Below, piece after piece: positions 23,251 to 30,445 of a DNA stretch of 64,000 nucleotides. Position 1 is the stretch's first letter; each line of letters starts with the position of its first letter. The notes beneath the pieces were generated by a model. That model searched no databases and had not been told where the DNA came from. It worked only from the letters and a program-made list of their open reading frames with translations. This DNA comes from Demequinaceae bacterium (GTDB taxonomy: Bacteria; Actinomycetota; Actinomycetes; Actinomycetales; Demequinaceae). Made by a program: the position numbers and the translations under genes. Where the stretch lies: the NCBI GenBank assembly GCA_016933155.1, contig JAFGBM010000010.1, positions 124,001 to 188,000 of the forward strand. The letters are read 5' to 3'.

Positions 23251-25428
23251 ATGAAAGTTGGAATCACCGGGCGCATCGCCCGAGCATCCGCGCGCCGGCC
23301 GCGGGTCACGATCGGCGTGTGGGCTGCGGTCCTCATCGTCGCGTTGTACTTCGCCGGTTCGGTCGACCAACACGTCACCATGGAAGTACAGAATCTCGTC
23401 ATCACGGAATCCGATGCCGGGACCGACCTCGACGAGGCATATCGACCAGCGGCCGACGGCTCCGAACTCTTCCAGGAGACCGTCATCATCACGTCCGAGA
23501 CCGTCCGCTTCGGAGACCCCGAGTTCACCGGCACGATCAATCGGGTCGTCGATGCGCTCGAGGGCATCGACGGCATCAGGGGCTTCACCGTCCCAGGCCT
23601 TGGTGATCCCTTCGCCGTCTCGGATTCGGGCCACTCGGTTCTCGTCCCGATCGAAACCGTCGCCGATACGTCCGTAGTCCGGAACGCCGTCGACGCCATT
23701 GGCGAGATCGAGGCCGACGGGATGACCATCCTGGTTTCCGGGGAGGAGTCCTCCTTCCTGGCGTTCAACGACCTTGCCAATGAGCAACTGGCCCGGGGAG
23801 AATCGGCAGGCGTCATCGCGGCGCTCGTCATCCTTGTCGTCGTGTTCGGGGCGCTGGTGGCCGCGGGGATCCCTCTTGGTGTCGCGATCGTTTCGATCGT
23901 TATCGCGTTGGCGACCGCATCCGTCATCGGGCGGGTATATGAACTGTCGGACGGCGTGCTGACGATGGCGTCAATGTTCGGCCTTGCTCTCGGAATCGAC
24001 TACTCGCTCGTCTCCGTCCAGCGATTCCGCGAGGAACTCGCCAAAGGCCATTCCGTCATGGACGCGGTGACCATCGCGGGCGCGACGGCCAACCGGGCGG
24101 TTCTGCTCTCGGGCGCGACCGTCGTCATTTCCCTCGGGGGGCTCCTGCTCATCCCGTCGAACATGACGATGGGCGTGGCCCTCGGAGCGATGTTCGTCGC
24201 CATCGCCTCCGTGTCGGCGGCGTTGACGCTCCTGCCTGCGGTCCTCCGCCTGCTCGGGCACCGGGTGAACAAGGGCCGCGTTCCGACGACTCATCCCGGG
24301 AAGGAGCCCCTCGGATGGCAGAGGATCGCCCGCGTCGTGGTCTCGAAGCCGGCGATCTCGGCGGGTGTCGGCCTCGCCATCCTCGCCATCCTTGCCGCAC
24401 CCCTTGCGTCGATTCGTCTCGCGAACCCCGGTCCCGAGTCGTATCCCGAAGACTTCGTCACCCGTCAGGCCAATGAGATCTTGGTCGACGAGTTCGGCTG
24501 GGGCCAATCCTCCACGGTGATCGCGATCGACGGCGCCCTAGACGCTCGGACCGAGATCGACGCGTTGGCCCTGGCCATCGAGGCCGATCCCGCCTTCGCG
24601 GAAACCTCTGTCGACTATCGGGGGGATGTGGCGTTCATTGACACGCACGACTTCTACAGCGCTGGCGACCGGCGGGCTGAAGAGGCGATCGATCGCTTGC
24701 GCACTGATCTCGTGCCGGGTGCGCTTTCCGGCACCGATGCGGTCGCGTATGTCACCGGGGAGCAGGCGGCGACGATGGACCTGATCGATCTCTACACGTC
24801 CCGTGCGTGGGCGGTCGTAGCGGTCGTCTTGGGGGCGAGCTTCCTCATGCTTCTCCTCATGTTCCGGTCCATCGTCATCCCCCTCAAGGCGATCGCCCTC
24901 AACTTGCTGGGAACGGCCGCGGCATTCGGCGCACTCGTGGCGGCGTACCAGTACGGGTGGGGATCGACGCTTCTGGGATTCCCCGAGGTCGACGGAATCT
25001 CTCCGTATATGCCCCTGATGATCTTCGCGCTTCTCTTCGGGCTGTCCATGGACTACCACGTGTTCCTCTTGAGCCGGATCAAGGAAAGGCACGACGCCGG
25101 GGAGGACAATACGACGGCGATCATCCACGGCCTCGGTCGGACCGGATCGCTCATCACGGGTGCCGCGGCGATCATGGTCGCGGTGTTCTCGGGATTCGCC
25201 GCCGCGAGCGTTCCGGAGCTGTCCCAGTGGGGCTTCGGGCTCGCGGCGGCTGTCCTCATCGACGCGACGATCATCCGGATCCTGCTAGTGCCGTCGTTCA
25301 TGGCCTGGCTTGGGAGCGCCAACTGGTACCTGCCCTCGTGGCTCCAGTGGCTGCCCACCCTGCCCTTCGAGGCGCCCTCACCAGCCCTCGAGGTACCCGA
25401 GGAGGAGTACGAGCCGGCACTCGTGTGA
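23251..25428 (+). CDS. MMPL-family (RND) transporter
   Basis: A 725-residue transporter with the MmpL/HAE2 plan: one N-terminal helix (TIGVWAAVLIVALYFAG), a first outer domain, five helices (from GVIAALVILVVVFGALVAAG), a mid-protein junction with another single helix (AISAGVGLAILAILAAPLA), a second outer domain, and five more helices (AWAVVAVVLGASFLMLLLMF onward). The proton-relay region GLALGIDYSLVSVQRFREEL and its repeat LLFGLSMDYHVFLLSRIKE in the second half are diagnostic. Such pumps export lipids or drugs using the proton gradient. ATG 23251 has an AGGAGAG site 6 bases upstream. The substrate is unknown. Confidence 0.9.
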   Translation: MKVGITGRIARASARRPRVTIGVWAAVLIVALYFAGSVDQHVTMEVQNLVITESDAGTDLDEAYRPAADGSELFQETVIITSETVRFGDPEFTGTINRVVDALEGIDGIRGFTVPGLGDPFAVSDSGHSVLVPIETVADTSVVRNAVDAIGEIEADGMTILVSGEESSFLAFNDLANEQLARGESAGVIAALVILVVVFGALVAAGIPLGVAIVSIVIALATASVIGRVYELSDGVLTMASMFGLALGIDYSLVSVQRFREELAKGHSVMDAVTIAGATANRAVLLSGATVVISLGGLLLIPSNMTMGVALGAMFVAIASVSAALTLLPAVLRLLGHRVNKGRVPTTHPGKEPLGWQRIARVVVSKPAISAGVGLAILAILAAPLASIRLANPGPESYPEDFVTRQANEILVDEFGWGQSSTVIAIDGALDARTEIDALALAIEADPAFAETSVDYRGDVAFIDTHDFYSAGDRRAEEAIDRLRTDLVPGALSGTDAVAYVTGEQAATMDLIDLYTSRAWAVVAVVLGASFLMLLLMFRSIVIPLKAIALNLLGTAAAFGALVAAYQYGWGSTLLGFPEVDGISPYMPLMIFALLFGLSMDYHVFLLSRIKERHDAGEDNTTAIIHGLGRTGSLITGAAAIMVAVFSGFAAASVPELSQWGFGLAAAVLIDATIIRILLVPSFMAWLGSANWYLPSWLQWLPTLPFEAPSPALEVPEEEYEPALV

Positions 25429-25443
25429 CCTCTCGGCAAGGAG

Positions 25444-25471
25444 GCGGCGCCCGGGGAAACCCGGGCGCCGC
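25444..25471 (+). terminator. Strong GC hairpin terminator after the MMPL gene
   Basis: Twelve-base-pair stem, GGCGCCCGGG-GAAA-CCCGGGCGCC extended by GC pairs at both outer ends, with a stable GNRA-type GAAA loop. There is no U-tract, as is common for terminators in high-GC actinobacteria. Confidence 0.75.
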
Positions 25472-25483
25472 TTCGCCGTTCTG

Positions 25484-25489
25484 TACCTT
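25484..25489 (+). promoter_or_regulatory. -10 element of a leaderless promoter for the leader peptide/MFS unit
   Basis: TACCTT lies exactly 6 bases before the leader-peptide ATG at 25496, so the leader ORF would sit at the 5' end of the mRNA and be read first. Confidence 0.45.
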
Positions 25490-25495
25490 GGTCAT

Positions 25496-25540
25496 ATGCC
25501 CGGATTCACTCCACCGACCCGTCCTCCGGCGCTTCCGTGA
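25496..25540 (+). CDS. Putative proline-rich leader peptide (14 residues) coupled to the MFS gene
   Basis: The reading frame encodes MPGFTPPTRPPALP, with Pro at 6 of 14 positions and two Pro-Pro pairs. It begins 6 bases after a -10-like TACCTT and its TGA stop overlaps the GTG start of the transporter (GTGA). Two Pro-Pro pairs can slow ribosomes that lack EF-P rescue. This arrangement suggests a translated leader controlling the downstream gene, but no biological evidence is available here. Confidence 0.4.
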   Translation: MPGFTPPTRPPALP

Positions 25541-26808
25541 ACGCCACCTTCGCGTCCCTTCGCTTCTTCAACTACCGGCTGTGGTTCGCCGGGGCCTTGA
25601 TCTCGAACGTCGGCACCTGGATGCAGCGCATCGCCCAGGACTGGCTCGTTCTCACGGTTCTGTCCGAGGATTCCGGGGTGGCCGTCGGGGTGGTCACGGG
25701 CCTTCAGTTCGCGCCCTTTCTCTTCCTGTCCCCCTGGGCGGGTGTCCTAGCCGACCGTATCGACCACCGGAAGCTGCTCACAGGCACCCAGGCCGGATTG
25801 GCTGTGCTCGCGTTCGGGCTCGGTGGCCTCGTGTTATTCGGCCAGGCCCAGCTCTGGCACGTATATGTGTTCGCCTTCCTGCTCGGGTGCGTCTCAGCCA
25901 TCGACGGGCCGGTCCGCCAGACCTTCGTCTCCGACCTGGTGCCCGCCTCCTATCTCCCCAACGCCGTCGGGCTCAACTCCTCGTCCTTCAACGCGGCCCG
26001 CCTCATCGGCCCCGGTGCCGCGGGCCTCTTGATCGCCGCGGTCGGAACGGGCTGGGTCTTTCTCCTCAACGGCGTCACCTTCGTAGCAACGATTGCCGCG
26101 CTCGCGTTCATGAGGGGGGGCGAGTTCATCCCCAAGGCCCAGGTGGCGCGTCGGGCCGGCCAGATCCGGGAAGGATTTCGGTACGTCCGGGGGCGGGGGG
26201 ACATCATCCTCATCTTCGTGGTGGCCGGGGTCGTCTCCATGTTCGGCCTGAACTTCCAGCTGACGAGCGCCCTCATGGCCAGAACGGAATTCGGAATGGG
26301 TCCGGGAGAGTACGGGCTCCTGGGTTCGATCGTTGCTATCGGGTCGCTCGCGGGGGCCTTGATCGGAGCGCGCCGAAAACGCCCCCGGGTGAGGCTCGTC
26401 CTCGGTGCGGCCTTCGCCTTCGGCATCGCCGAAGCCGTCTTGGCCCTGATGCCCACTTACGCGACCTTCGCGATCGCCTGCATACCCGTCGGCCTGACCG
26501 CGCTGACCATGATGACGGCCGCGAACGCCACCATTCAGACCACCACCCCATCGGCCATGCGGGGACGCGTCATGGCGCTCTACATGATGATCTTCCTCGG
26601 CGTGGGGCCGATCGGATCGCCCATCGTCGGATGGGTCGGAGAGGTGTACGGGGCCCGGTGGTCGATCGGTATTGGGGCGATCGCCTCGATCCTGGTCGCC
26701 GCCGGGGCGACCGTCTGGGTCATCCGACGCTGGAACGTCCAGGTGACCTACAGCCTTCGGCGCCCCTTCTTCGAGGTCACTTACCCCGAGGTGGGAACCG
26801 AGCGCTAA
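25537..26808 (+). CDS. MFS transporter (EntS/MFS_3-like exporter)
   Basis: A 423-residue, twelve-helix major facilitator of the type related to enterobactin exporter EntS. It starts with the family's characteristic SLRFFNYRLWFAGALISNVGTWMQRIAQDWLVLTVL (in parts), has DRIDHRKLL as the motif-A loop between helices 2 and 3, and GPVRQTFVSDLV in helix 4-5. The start is GTG 25537, overlapping the stop of the proline-rich leader ORF, so translation is probably coupled. It ends 4 bases inside the convergent methyltransferase gene. The exported substrate is unknown. Confidence 0.85.
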   Translation: MNATFASLRFFNYRLWFAGALISNVGTWMQRIAQDWLVLTVLSEDSGVAVGVVTGLQFAPFLFLSPWAGVLADRIDHRKLLTGTQAGLAVLAFGLGGLVLFGQAQLWHVYVFAFLLGCVSAIDGPVRQTFVSDLVPASYLPNAVGLNSSSFNAARLIGPGAAGLLIAAVGTGWVFLLNGVTFVATIAALAFMRGGEFIPKAQVARRAGQIREGFRYVRGRGDIILIFVVAGVVSMFGLNFQLTSALMARTEFGMGPGEYGLLGSIVAIGSLAGALIGARRKRPRVRLVLGAAFAFGIAEAVLALMPTYATFAIACIPVGLTALTMMTAANATIQTTTPSAMRGRVMALYMMIFLGVGPIGSPIVGWVGEVYGARWSIGIGAIASILVAAGATVWVIRRWNVQVTYSLRRPFFEVTYPEVGTER

Positions 26809-27644
26809 GACCTCGGATCCCGACGAGCCACGACCGCGTACTCCCAGGCAGACGACGGTTCGTACGCCCCTCCCGCGACGTCGCCGAGCACCTCCTCAAG
26901 CCGAAGCCCGGCCCGGTTCATCTCCGCCTCGACCTCACCCGGAGTGAGGAACTGGTTCCAGTTGAAGAAGACCCGGGTCCGGTCCTCCTCTTCGATCGTG
27001 TAGCGCTCGAGGACGAGACGGTCCTCCTGGTACAGGAACACCTCTTGAGTGCCCGTGTAGGGGTGAGGGGAGAAGAAGCCCTCCTGGAGGTTCTCCTCGA
27101 CCTGGACGTACTCCTCGCGATCGCCGAATACGCTCGCCGCCTGCACGTCGAAGAGGATCGCCCCATCCGGACGAAGCGAAGCCGCGACCTTCGAGAGCAG
27201 GGAGTGGCGCTGGGCAGGGCCCAGGGCGCAGTAGTCGCGATAGATCAGGAGGGCGAGGTCGACGTCCGAGGGCAGCTCGAGGTCGAGGTAGCTTCCCTCT
27301 ACGTAGTCAATGTCAAGACCTTCGCGACGTGCTTCGTCGCGCGCGTACTGAAGCGACCTTAGGGAGACATCGACACCCATCACCTTGGCCCCGAGCCTCG
27401 CGAGGCGCGAGGCGTAGAGCCCGGGCCCGCATCCGAGGTCGAGGACCCGAGCGCCCTTCCCGATCGCGAACCGGTCGGCGATCCACTCGACCGAACGGTC
27501 GATGAAGTCGTGAGGACGGGACGAGAAGTAGGTGGTCGAGTCGAGGTGATTCTTGAGCATTTGCTCGGAGATGTGAGGGTCGTTCCAGAAATCTGGGGTG
27601 GTGTAGACGGAGAACGGCTCGGGCCGTTCGGGTTGTTGAGACAT
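26805..27644 (-). CDS. SAM-dependent methyltransferase (class I)
   Basis: A 279-residue cytoplasmic methyltransferase. Motif I VLDLGCGPGLYASRLARLGAKV (read as VLDLGCGPG plus the following helix) near residues 68-88 binds SAM and MGVDVSLRSLQYA gives the acidic residue after strand 2. The C-terminal half, with YTIEEEDRTRVFFNWNQFLTPGEVEAEM, resembles methyltransferases annotated as small-molecule or cyclopropane-type domains, but the substrate is unclear. ATG 27644, with TTGGAG upstream, was preferred over the longer ORF. It is convergent with the MFS gene. Confidence 0.85.
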   Translation of the reverse strand: MSQQPERPEPFSVYTTPDFWNDPHISEQMLKNHLDSTTYFSSRPHDFIDRSVEWIADRFAIGKGARVLDLGCGPGLYASRLARLGAKVMGVDVSLRSLQYARDEARREGLDIDYVEGSYLDLELPSDVDLALLIYRDYCALGPAQRHSLLSKVAASLRPDGAILFDVQAASVFGDREEYVQVEENLQEGFFSPHPYTGTQEVFLYQEDRLVLERYTIEEEDRTRVFFNWNQFLTPGEVEAEMNRAGLRLEEVLGDVAGGAYEPSSAWEYAVVARRDPRS

Positions 27645-27819
27645 GTGAACTCCAAAGTTGGCGTGTTGTGGTGAGAGAAGTTTGAGCGCGCCGGGGCGCG
27701 ACGACAAGCGTCGGCAAGGGTCAGCGCTAGGAGTTCACCCGAGGACTATACATAGCTTCCTTGAATTCCCGTTGCCTCTCGATAGGGTGAGAAGGCCTGA
27801 TTGTCGAAGGGATCCCGAA

Positions 27820-28293
27820 GTGGTCACACGCGCTACGACTCCCGCCCCACCGCGGCCTCGAGCCGTTACCGCGACGGTTTCTCTTCTGATGTTCCTTGGG
27901 GTCAGCGCGGCCGCAGGCGGTGTGGCGATGCTCATTCCGGCCATGGCCTTTCCGTCCGAGTGGCTCGAAGACGTTCCTCTCATCGACTCCTGGACCCTCC
28001 CCGCAATCGTCCTTGGTGTGGGCTTCGGCCTGGGTTCCATTGTCACCGGGATCGGGATGCTTCGACAGTGGGTATGGCCCTGGGCCACGGGTTTTGAACG
28101 AGCGACCCGGCATCACTGGTCCTGGGCTGCGACCCTTGCCATCGGGGTGGGGCAGGTAGTCTGGATCTCGCTGGAACTGGTTTACCTGACCGACAAGACC
28201 TTCCTCCAGGCCATCTACGGGGCGGTTGGCCTGTCCCTCGCAACCCTGCCCCTCCTGCCCTCGGTGCGTCGCTACCTCGAGTTCGTGCCCTGA
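27820..28293 (+). CDS. Four-helix membrane protein of unknown function
   Basis: A 157-residue protein with four hydrophobic segments: TVSLLMFLGVSAAAGGVAMLI, SWTLPAIVLGVGFGLGSIV, HHWSWAATLAIGVGQVVWISL and FLQAIYGAVGLSLATLPLL. I do not recognise a named family. A damaged relative of its second half is present at 17413-17675, so the gene was once duplicated in this genome. The start is GTG 27820 behind GAAGGGAT; upstream codons in frame are not protein-like. Its 3' end overlaps the convergent HAD gene by 22 bases. Confidence 0.75.
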   Translation: MVTRATTPAPPRPRAVTATVSLLMFLGVSAAAGGVAMLIPAMAFPSEWLEDVPLIDSWTLPAIVLGVGFGLGSIVTGIGMLRQWVWPWATGFERATRHHWSWAATLAIGVGQVVWISLELVYLTDKTFLQAIYGAVGLSLATLPLLPSVRRYLEFVP

Positions 28294-28934
28294 TCGATGA
28301 GGCCGGGTAGCTCGGCCATGTCGGAAAAGATCGTCGTGCCGGGGCCCTCGAGCCACTCGCGCTTCGCGAGCCCGCCGACATAGCCCAACGACCGCATACC
28401 TGCCGTGCGTGCCGCCTCGATCCCATGTCGGGCGTCCTCGACGACGATGCAGCGCTCAGGTTCCACCCCCATCGCCGCGGCGGCGTGGAGGAAGAGGTCG
28501 GGGGCGGGCTTGCCCCGCGTGACGTCCTGCTGGGAGAAGAGACACCCGGCGAACCTTTCGTACAATCCCGTTGCCCCGAGCGTCATCCGCATCTTGTCGT
28601 GGCTGCCCCCCGACGCGACGCACGTCGGCACCTCGATGCGGTCGAGTGCTTCCTCAATCCCGGGGACCGGCCTGAGGTCTCGCAGCACCGCCTCGCGAAA
28701 ATGCGGATCGAACGTCGCGTCCCAGTCGAACCCCTCGGGAAGCATCCCCCGGGTTCGCATGTCCGCGACCATGAAGCTCGCCGCGCAGCCGACGTATCGC
28801 TCCGTGACCTCCTCCTCGGACACGTCGTGGCCGAGGCTCGCAAGGAGTTCGGAGCAGATCCGCACCGCGAGGGGTTCGGAGTCGACGAGGACACCGTCGC
28901 AATCGAAGATCACAAGTCCCACCGGATCAGGCAT
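28272..28934 (-). CDS. HAD-superfamily hydrolase (beta-phosphoglucomutase/phosphatase-like)
   Basis: A 220-residue HAD protein with a helical cap (about residues 17-90). Motif I is VIFDCDGVLVDSE with both catalytic Asp residues, motif II is CVASGGS, motif III includes RGKPAPDLFL, and motif IV is CIVVEDARHGIEAA. These are the signatures of the subfamily containing beta-phosphoglucomutase and sugar-phosphate phosphatases such as YqaB. A sugar-related role would agree with the aldose 1-epimerase gene that starts divergently 55 bases away, but the substrate is not defined. Confidence 0.9.
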   Translation of the reverse strand: MPDPVGLVIFDCDGVLVDSEPLAVRICSELLASLGHDVSEEEVTERYVGCAASFMVADMRTRGMLPEGFDWDATFDPHFREAVLRDLRPVPGIEEALDRIEVPTCVASGGSHDKMRMTLGATGLYERFAGCLFSQQDVTRGKPAPDLFLHAAAAMGVEPERCIVVEDARHGIEAARTAGMRSLGYVGGLAKREWLEGPGTTIFSDMAELPGLIDQGTNSR

Positions 28935-28977
28935 GAGACGAGCCTATCGAGGATGCATCAACCGCGCCCCGGCACGG

Positions 28978-28983
28978 CACAAT
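28978..28983 (+). promoter_or_regulatory. -10 element of a leaderless promoter for the epimerase gene
   Basis: CACAAT lies exactly 6 bases before the ATG at 28990, the same sequence and spacing as at mutY. Confidence 0.45.
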
Positions 28984-28989
28984 GGGCTC

Positions 28990-29913
28990 ATGATCGAACC
29001 CCTCACCATCGTGAACGGCCACTGGAGGGTCGGCCTTCTCCCCGACAATGGCGGCTGCGTCGCCTTCGGCCAAGCCCGGGTCGGCGACGCCTGGGTGGAC
29101 ATCCTTCGCCCCACCCCTGCGGACCGCCTCGGCGAGCGCTGGGATACCGCGTCGTTCCCCCTGATCCCCTGGTCCAACCGCATCCGCCGCGGGACCCTGC
29201 TCTGGGAGGGCATGGCCTACCGGCTCCGTCGGTGGGGAACGGAGGACTTCGCCATGCATGGGACGGCCGTCGAGTTTCCCTGGGCTGTCGTCGAGAAGGG
29301 AACCGACCACGCGACCCTCCGTTTCGATTCCCGGGCCTACCACGGGGTCAACTTCCCCTGGGGCTTCGTCGCCCGGACGGAATTCGTCCTGGACGGCCCG
29401 CGTTTCACCTGGGCGATCGAGATCGAGAACGTCGACGAGGAACCCTTCCCCGCGGGGTTCGGCCACCACCCGTACTTCGTTCGTCGTCTCGCCTCCGAAG
29501 ACGGCACCCCCGTCGGCGAGGAGGCGCTTCTGCAGGTGAACTGCGAGCGTGCCTACCTCCTCGACAACGGCATGGCGGGCGGCCCCGCTGGTCCCGTCCC
29601 CTCTGTCGAGGATTTCCGCGCCCTGCGTCCCCTCGGCACAGATTTCGTCGATACCTGCCAGACCGCGCGATCCTCACCCATCGCCGCGACCATCGAATAC
29701 CCCGGAGCAGCGGCCCTCGACTTGGAGGCCGACGACCTCCTCTCCCACCTCGTGGTTTACCTTCCCGTCGGAGAAACCTTCTTCGCGGTCGAACCGGTCA
29801 CCAACGCCAACGACGCCTTCACCCTCCACGCCCTCGGCGTACCGGGTACCGGGGTCCTGACCATCGACCCGGGCAAGGCCGTCTCCGCGGAGTTCTCCTT
29901 GGTCCTGCGCTAG
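28990..29913 (+). CDS. Aldose 1-epimerase family protein
   Basis: A 307-residue beta-sandwich enzyme of the aldose 1-epimerase (mutarotase) family. The substrate pocket is marked by FPLIPWSNRIRRG near 57, the His in FAMHGTAVEFPW near 88, the GFGHHPYF block near 157 that carries the catalytic-acid His, and a C-terminal FFAVEPVTNANDAF with the Glu base. It should interconvert alpha and beta anomers of a hexose. Some relatives act on hexose 6-phosphates. It is divergent from the HAD phosphatase gene, and both may belong to the same sugar metabolism. Confidence 0.9.
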   Translation: MIEPLTIVNGHWRVGLLPDNGGCVAFGQARVGDAWVDILRPTPADRLGERWDTASFPLIPWSNRIRRGTLLWEGMAYRLRRWGTEDFAMHGTAVEFPWAVVEKGTDHATLRFDSRAYHGVNFPWGFVARTEFVLDGPRFTWAIEIENVDEEPFPAGFGHHPYFVRRLASEDGTPVGEEALLQVNCERAYLLDNGMAGGPAGPVPSVEDFRALRPLGTDFVDTCQTARSSPIAATIEYPGAAALDLEADDLLSHLVVYLPVGETFFAVEPVTNANDAFTLHALGVPGTGVLTIDPGKAVSAEFSLVLR

Positions 29914-29928
29914 GGGCCTGACCCAGCA

Positions 29929-29941
29929 GCCCCGGAGGGGC
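29929..29941. terminator. Short bidirectional hairpin between convergent genes
   Basis: GCCCC-GGA-GGGGC, five base pairs, lies between the convergent epimerase and DivIVA-domain genes. It is short, so the call is weak. Confidence 0.35.
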
Positions 29942-29945
29942 GCTT

Positions 29946-30305
29946 TCACTCCACCCAGGACGGGGGAGGCATGTCGATCTCCGGGTGCTGGACGAGTCCC
30001 TGGTCCAGGACTTCTAGGGTCTTGGCGATCAGTTCGAGGAAATCGTCGACCTCGCCGCAATCGAAACTGTTGACCTTCTTCGTCAACTGGAACTCGTGCT
30101 GACGGATGTCGAAGGCCGTCACTCTGGGGGCGAGGCCGGCCATCGCGGCCGCCACCGAGTCGAGGAAGTCGTCGACCTCATCGGGGTCATAGCCCGTCCC
30201 GATCCTCCGGAGGGCGAAGGACCTGTCCAAGACGTCGTAAGGGGTGAGGAGGGGTTGGAGATACCGGCCGTGGGGGGCTCGTCGACCTCGACCTAGGATC
30301 GCCAT
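29946..30305 (-). CDS. Short protein made of two DivIVA-type repeats
   Basis: A 119-residue cytoplasmic protein containing two copies of the DivIVA N-terminal motif: TPYDVLDRSFALRRIGTG-YDPDEVDDFLDSV (about 22-53) and TAFDIRQHEFQLTKKVNS-FDCGEVDDFLELI (about 64-95). In DivIVA/Wag31 this motif binds curved or negative membranes and is followed by a long coiled coil; here the coiled coil is missing and the motif is duplicated. It may therefore be a partner or regulator of polar growth rather than DivIVA itself. ATG 30305 follows GAGGTGG. It is next to tRNA-Gly and to septum-formation-like genes. Confidence 0.8.
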   Translation of the reverse strand: MAILGRGRRAPHGRYLQPLLTPYDVLDRSFALRRIGTGYDPDEVDDFLDSVAAAMAGLAPRVTAFDIRQHEFQLTKKVNSFDCGEVDDFLELIAKTLEVLDQGLVQHPEIDMPPPSWVE

Positions 30306-30370
30306 CACCACCTCTTCCGTCGGTTCTACTATGCTTGTCAGGCGCAAAGGTTCCGTCAAGGAGCCTACGT

Positions 30371-30441
30371 GCGGGTGTAGTTCAATGGTAGAACTTCAGC
30401 TTCCCAAGCTGATGGCGCGGGTTCGATTCCCGTCACCCGCT
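30371..30441 (+). tRNA. tRNA-Gly (anticodon CCC)
   Basis: A 71-base cloverleaf. The acceptor stem GCGGGTG (30371-30377) pairs with CACCCGC (30434-30440), the discriminator base is U, the D-loop reads AGTTCAATGGTAGAACT in sequence, the anticodon arm TCAGC-TTCCCAA-GCTGA gives anticodon CCC (reads GGG), and the T arm contains GGTTCGATTCC. The 3' CCA is not encoded. Confidence 0.95.
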
Positions 30442-30445
30442 CTGG

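Noticed and set aside
24807-27362. Plus-strand ORF of 851 codons across the MMPL, MFS and methyltransferase genes
   Set aside because: An off-frame Arg/Pro/Gly-rich translation overlapping three genes with clear families.
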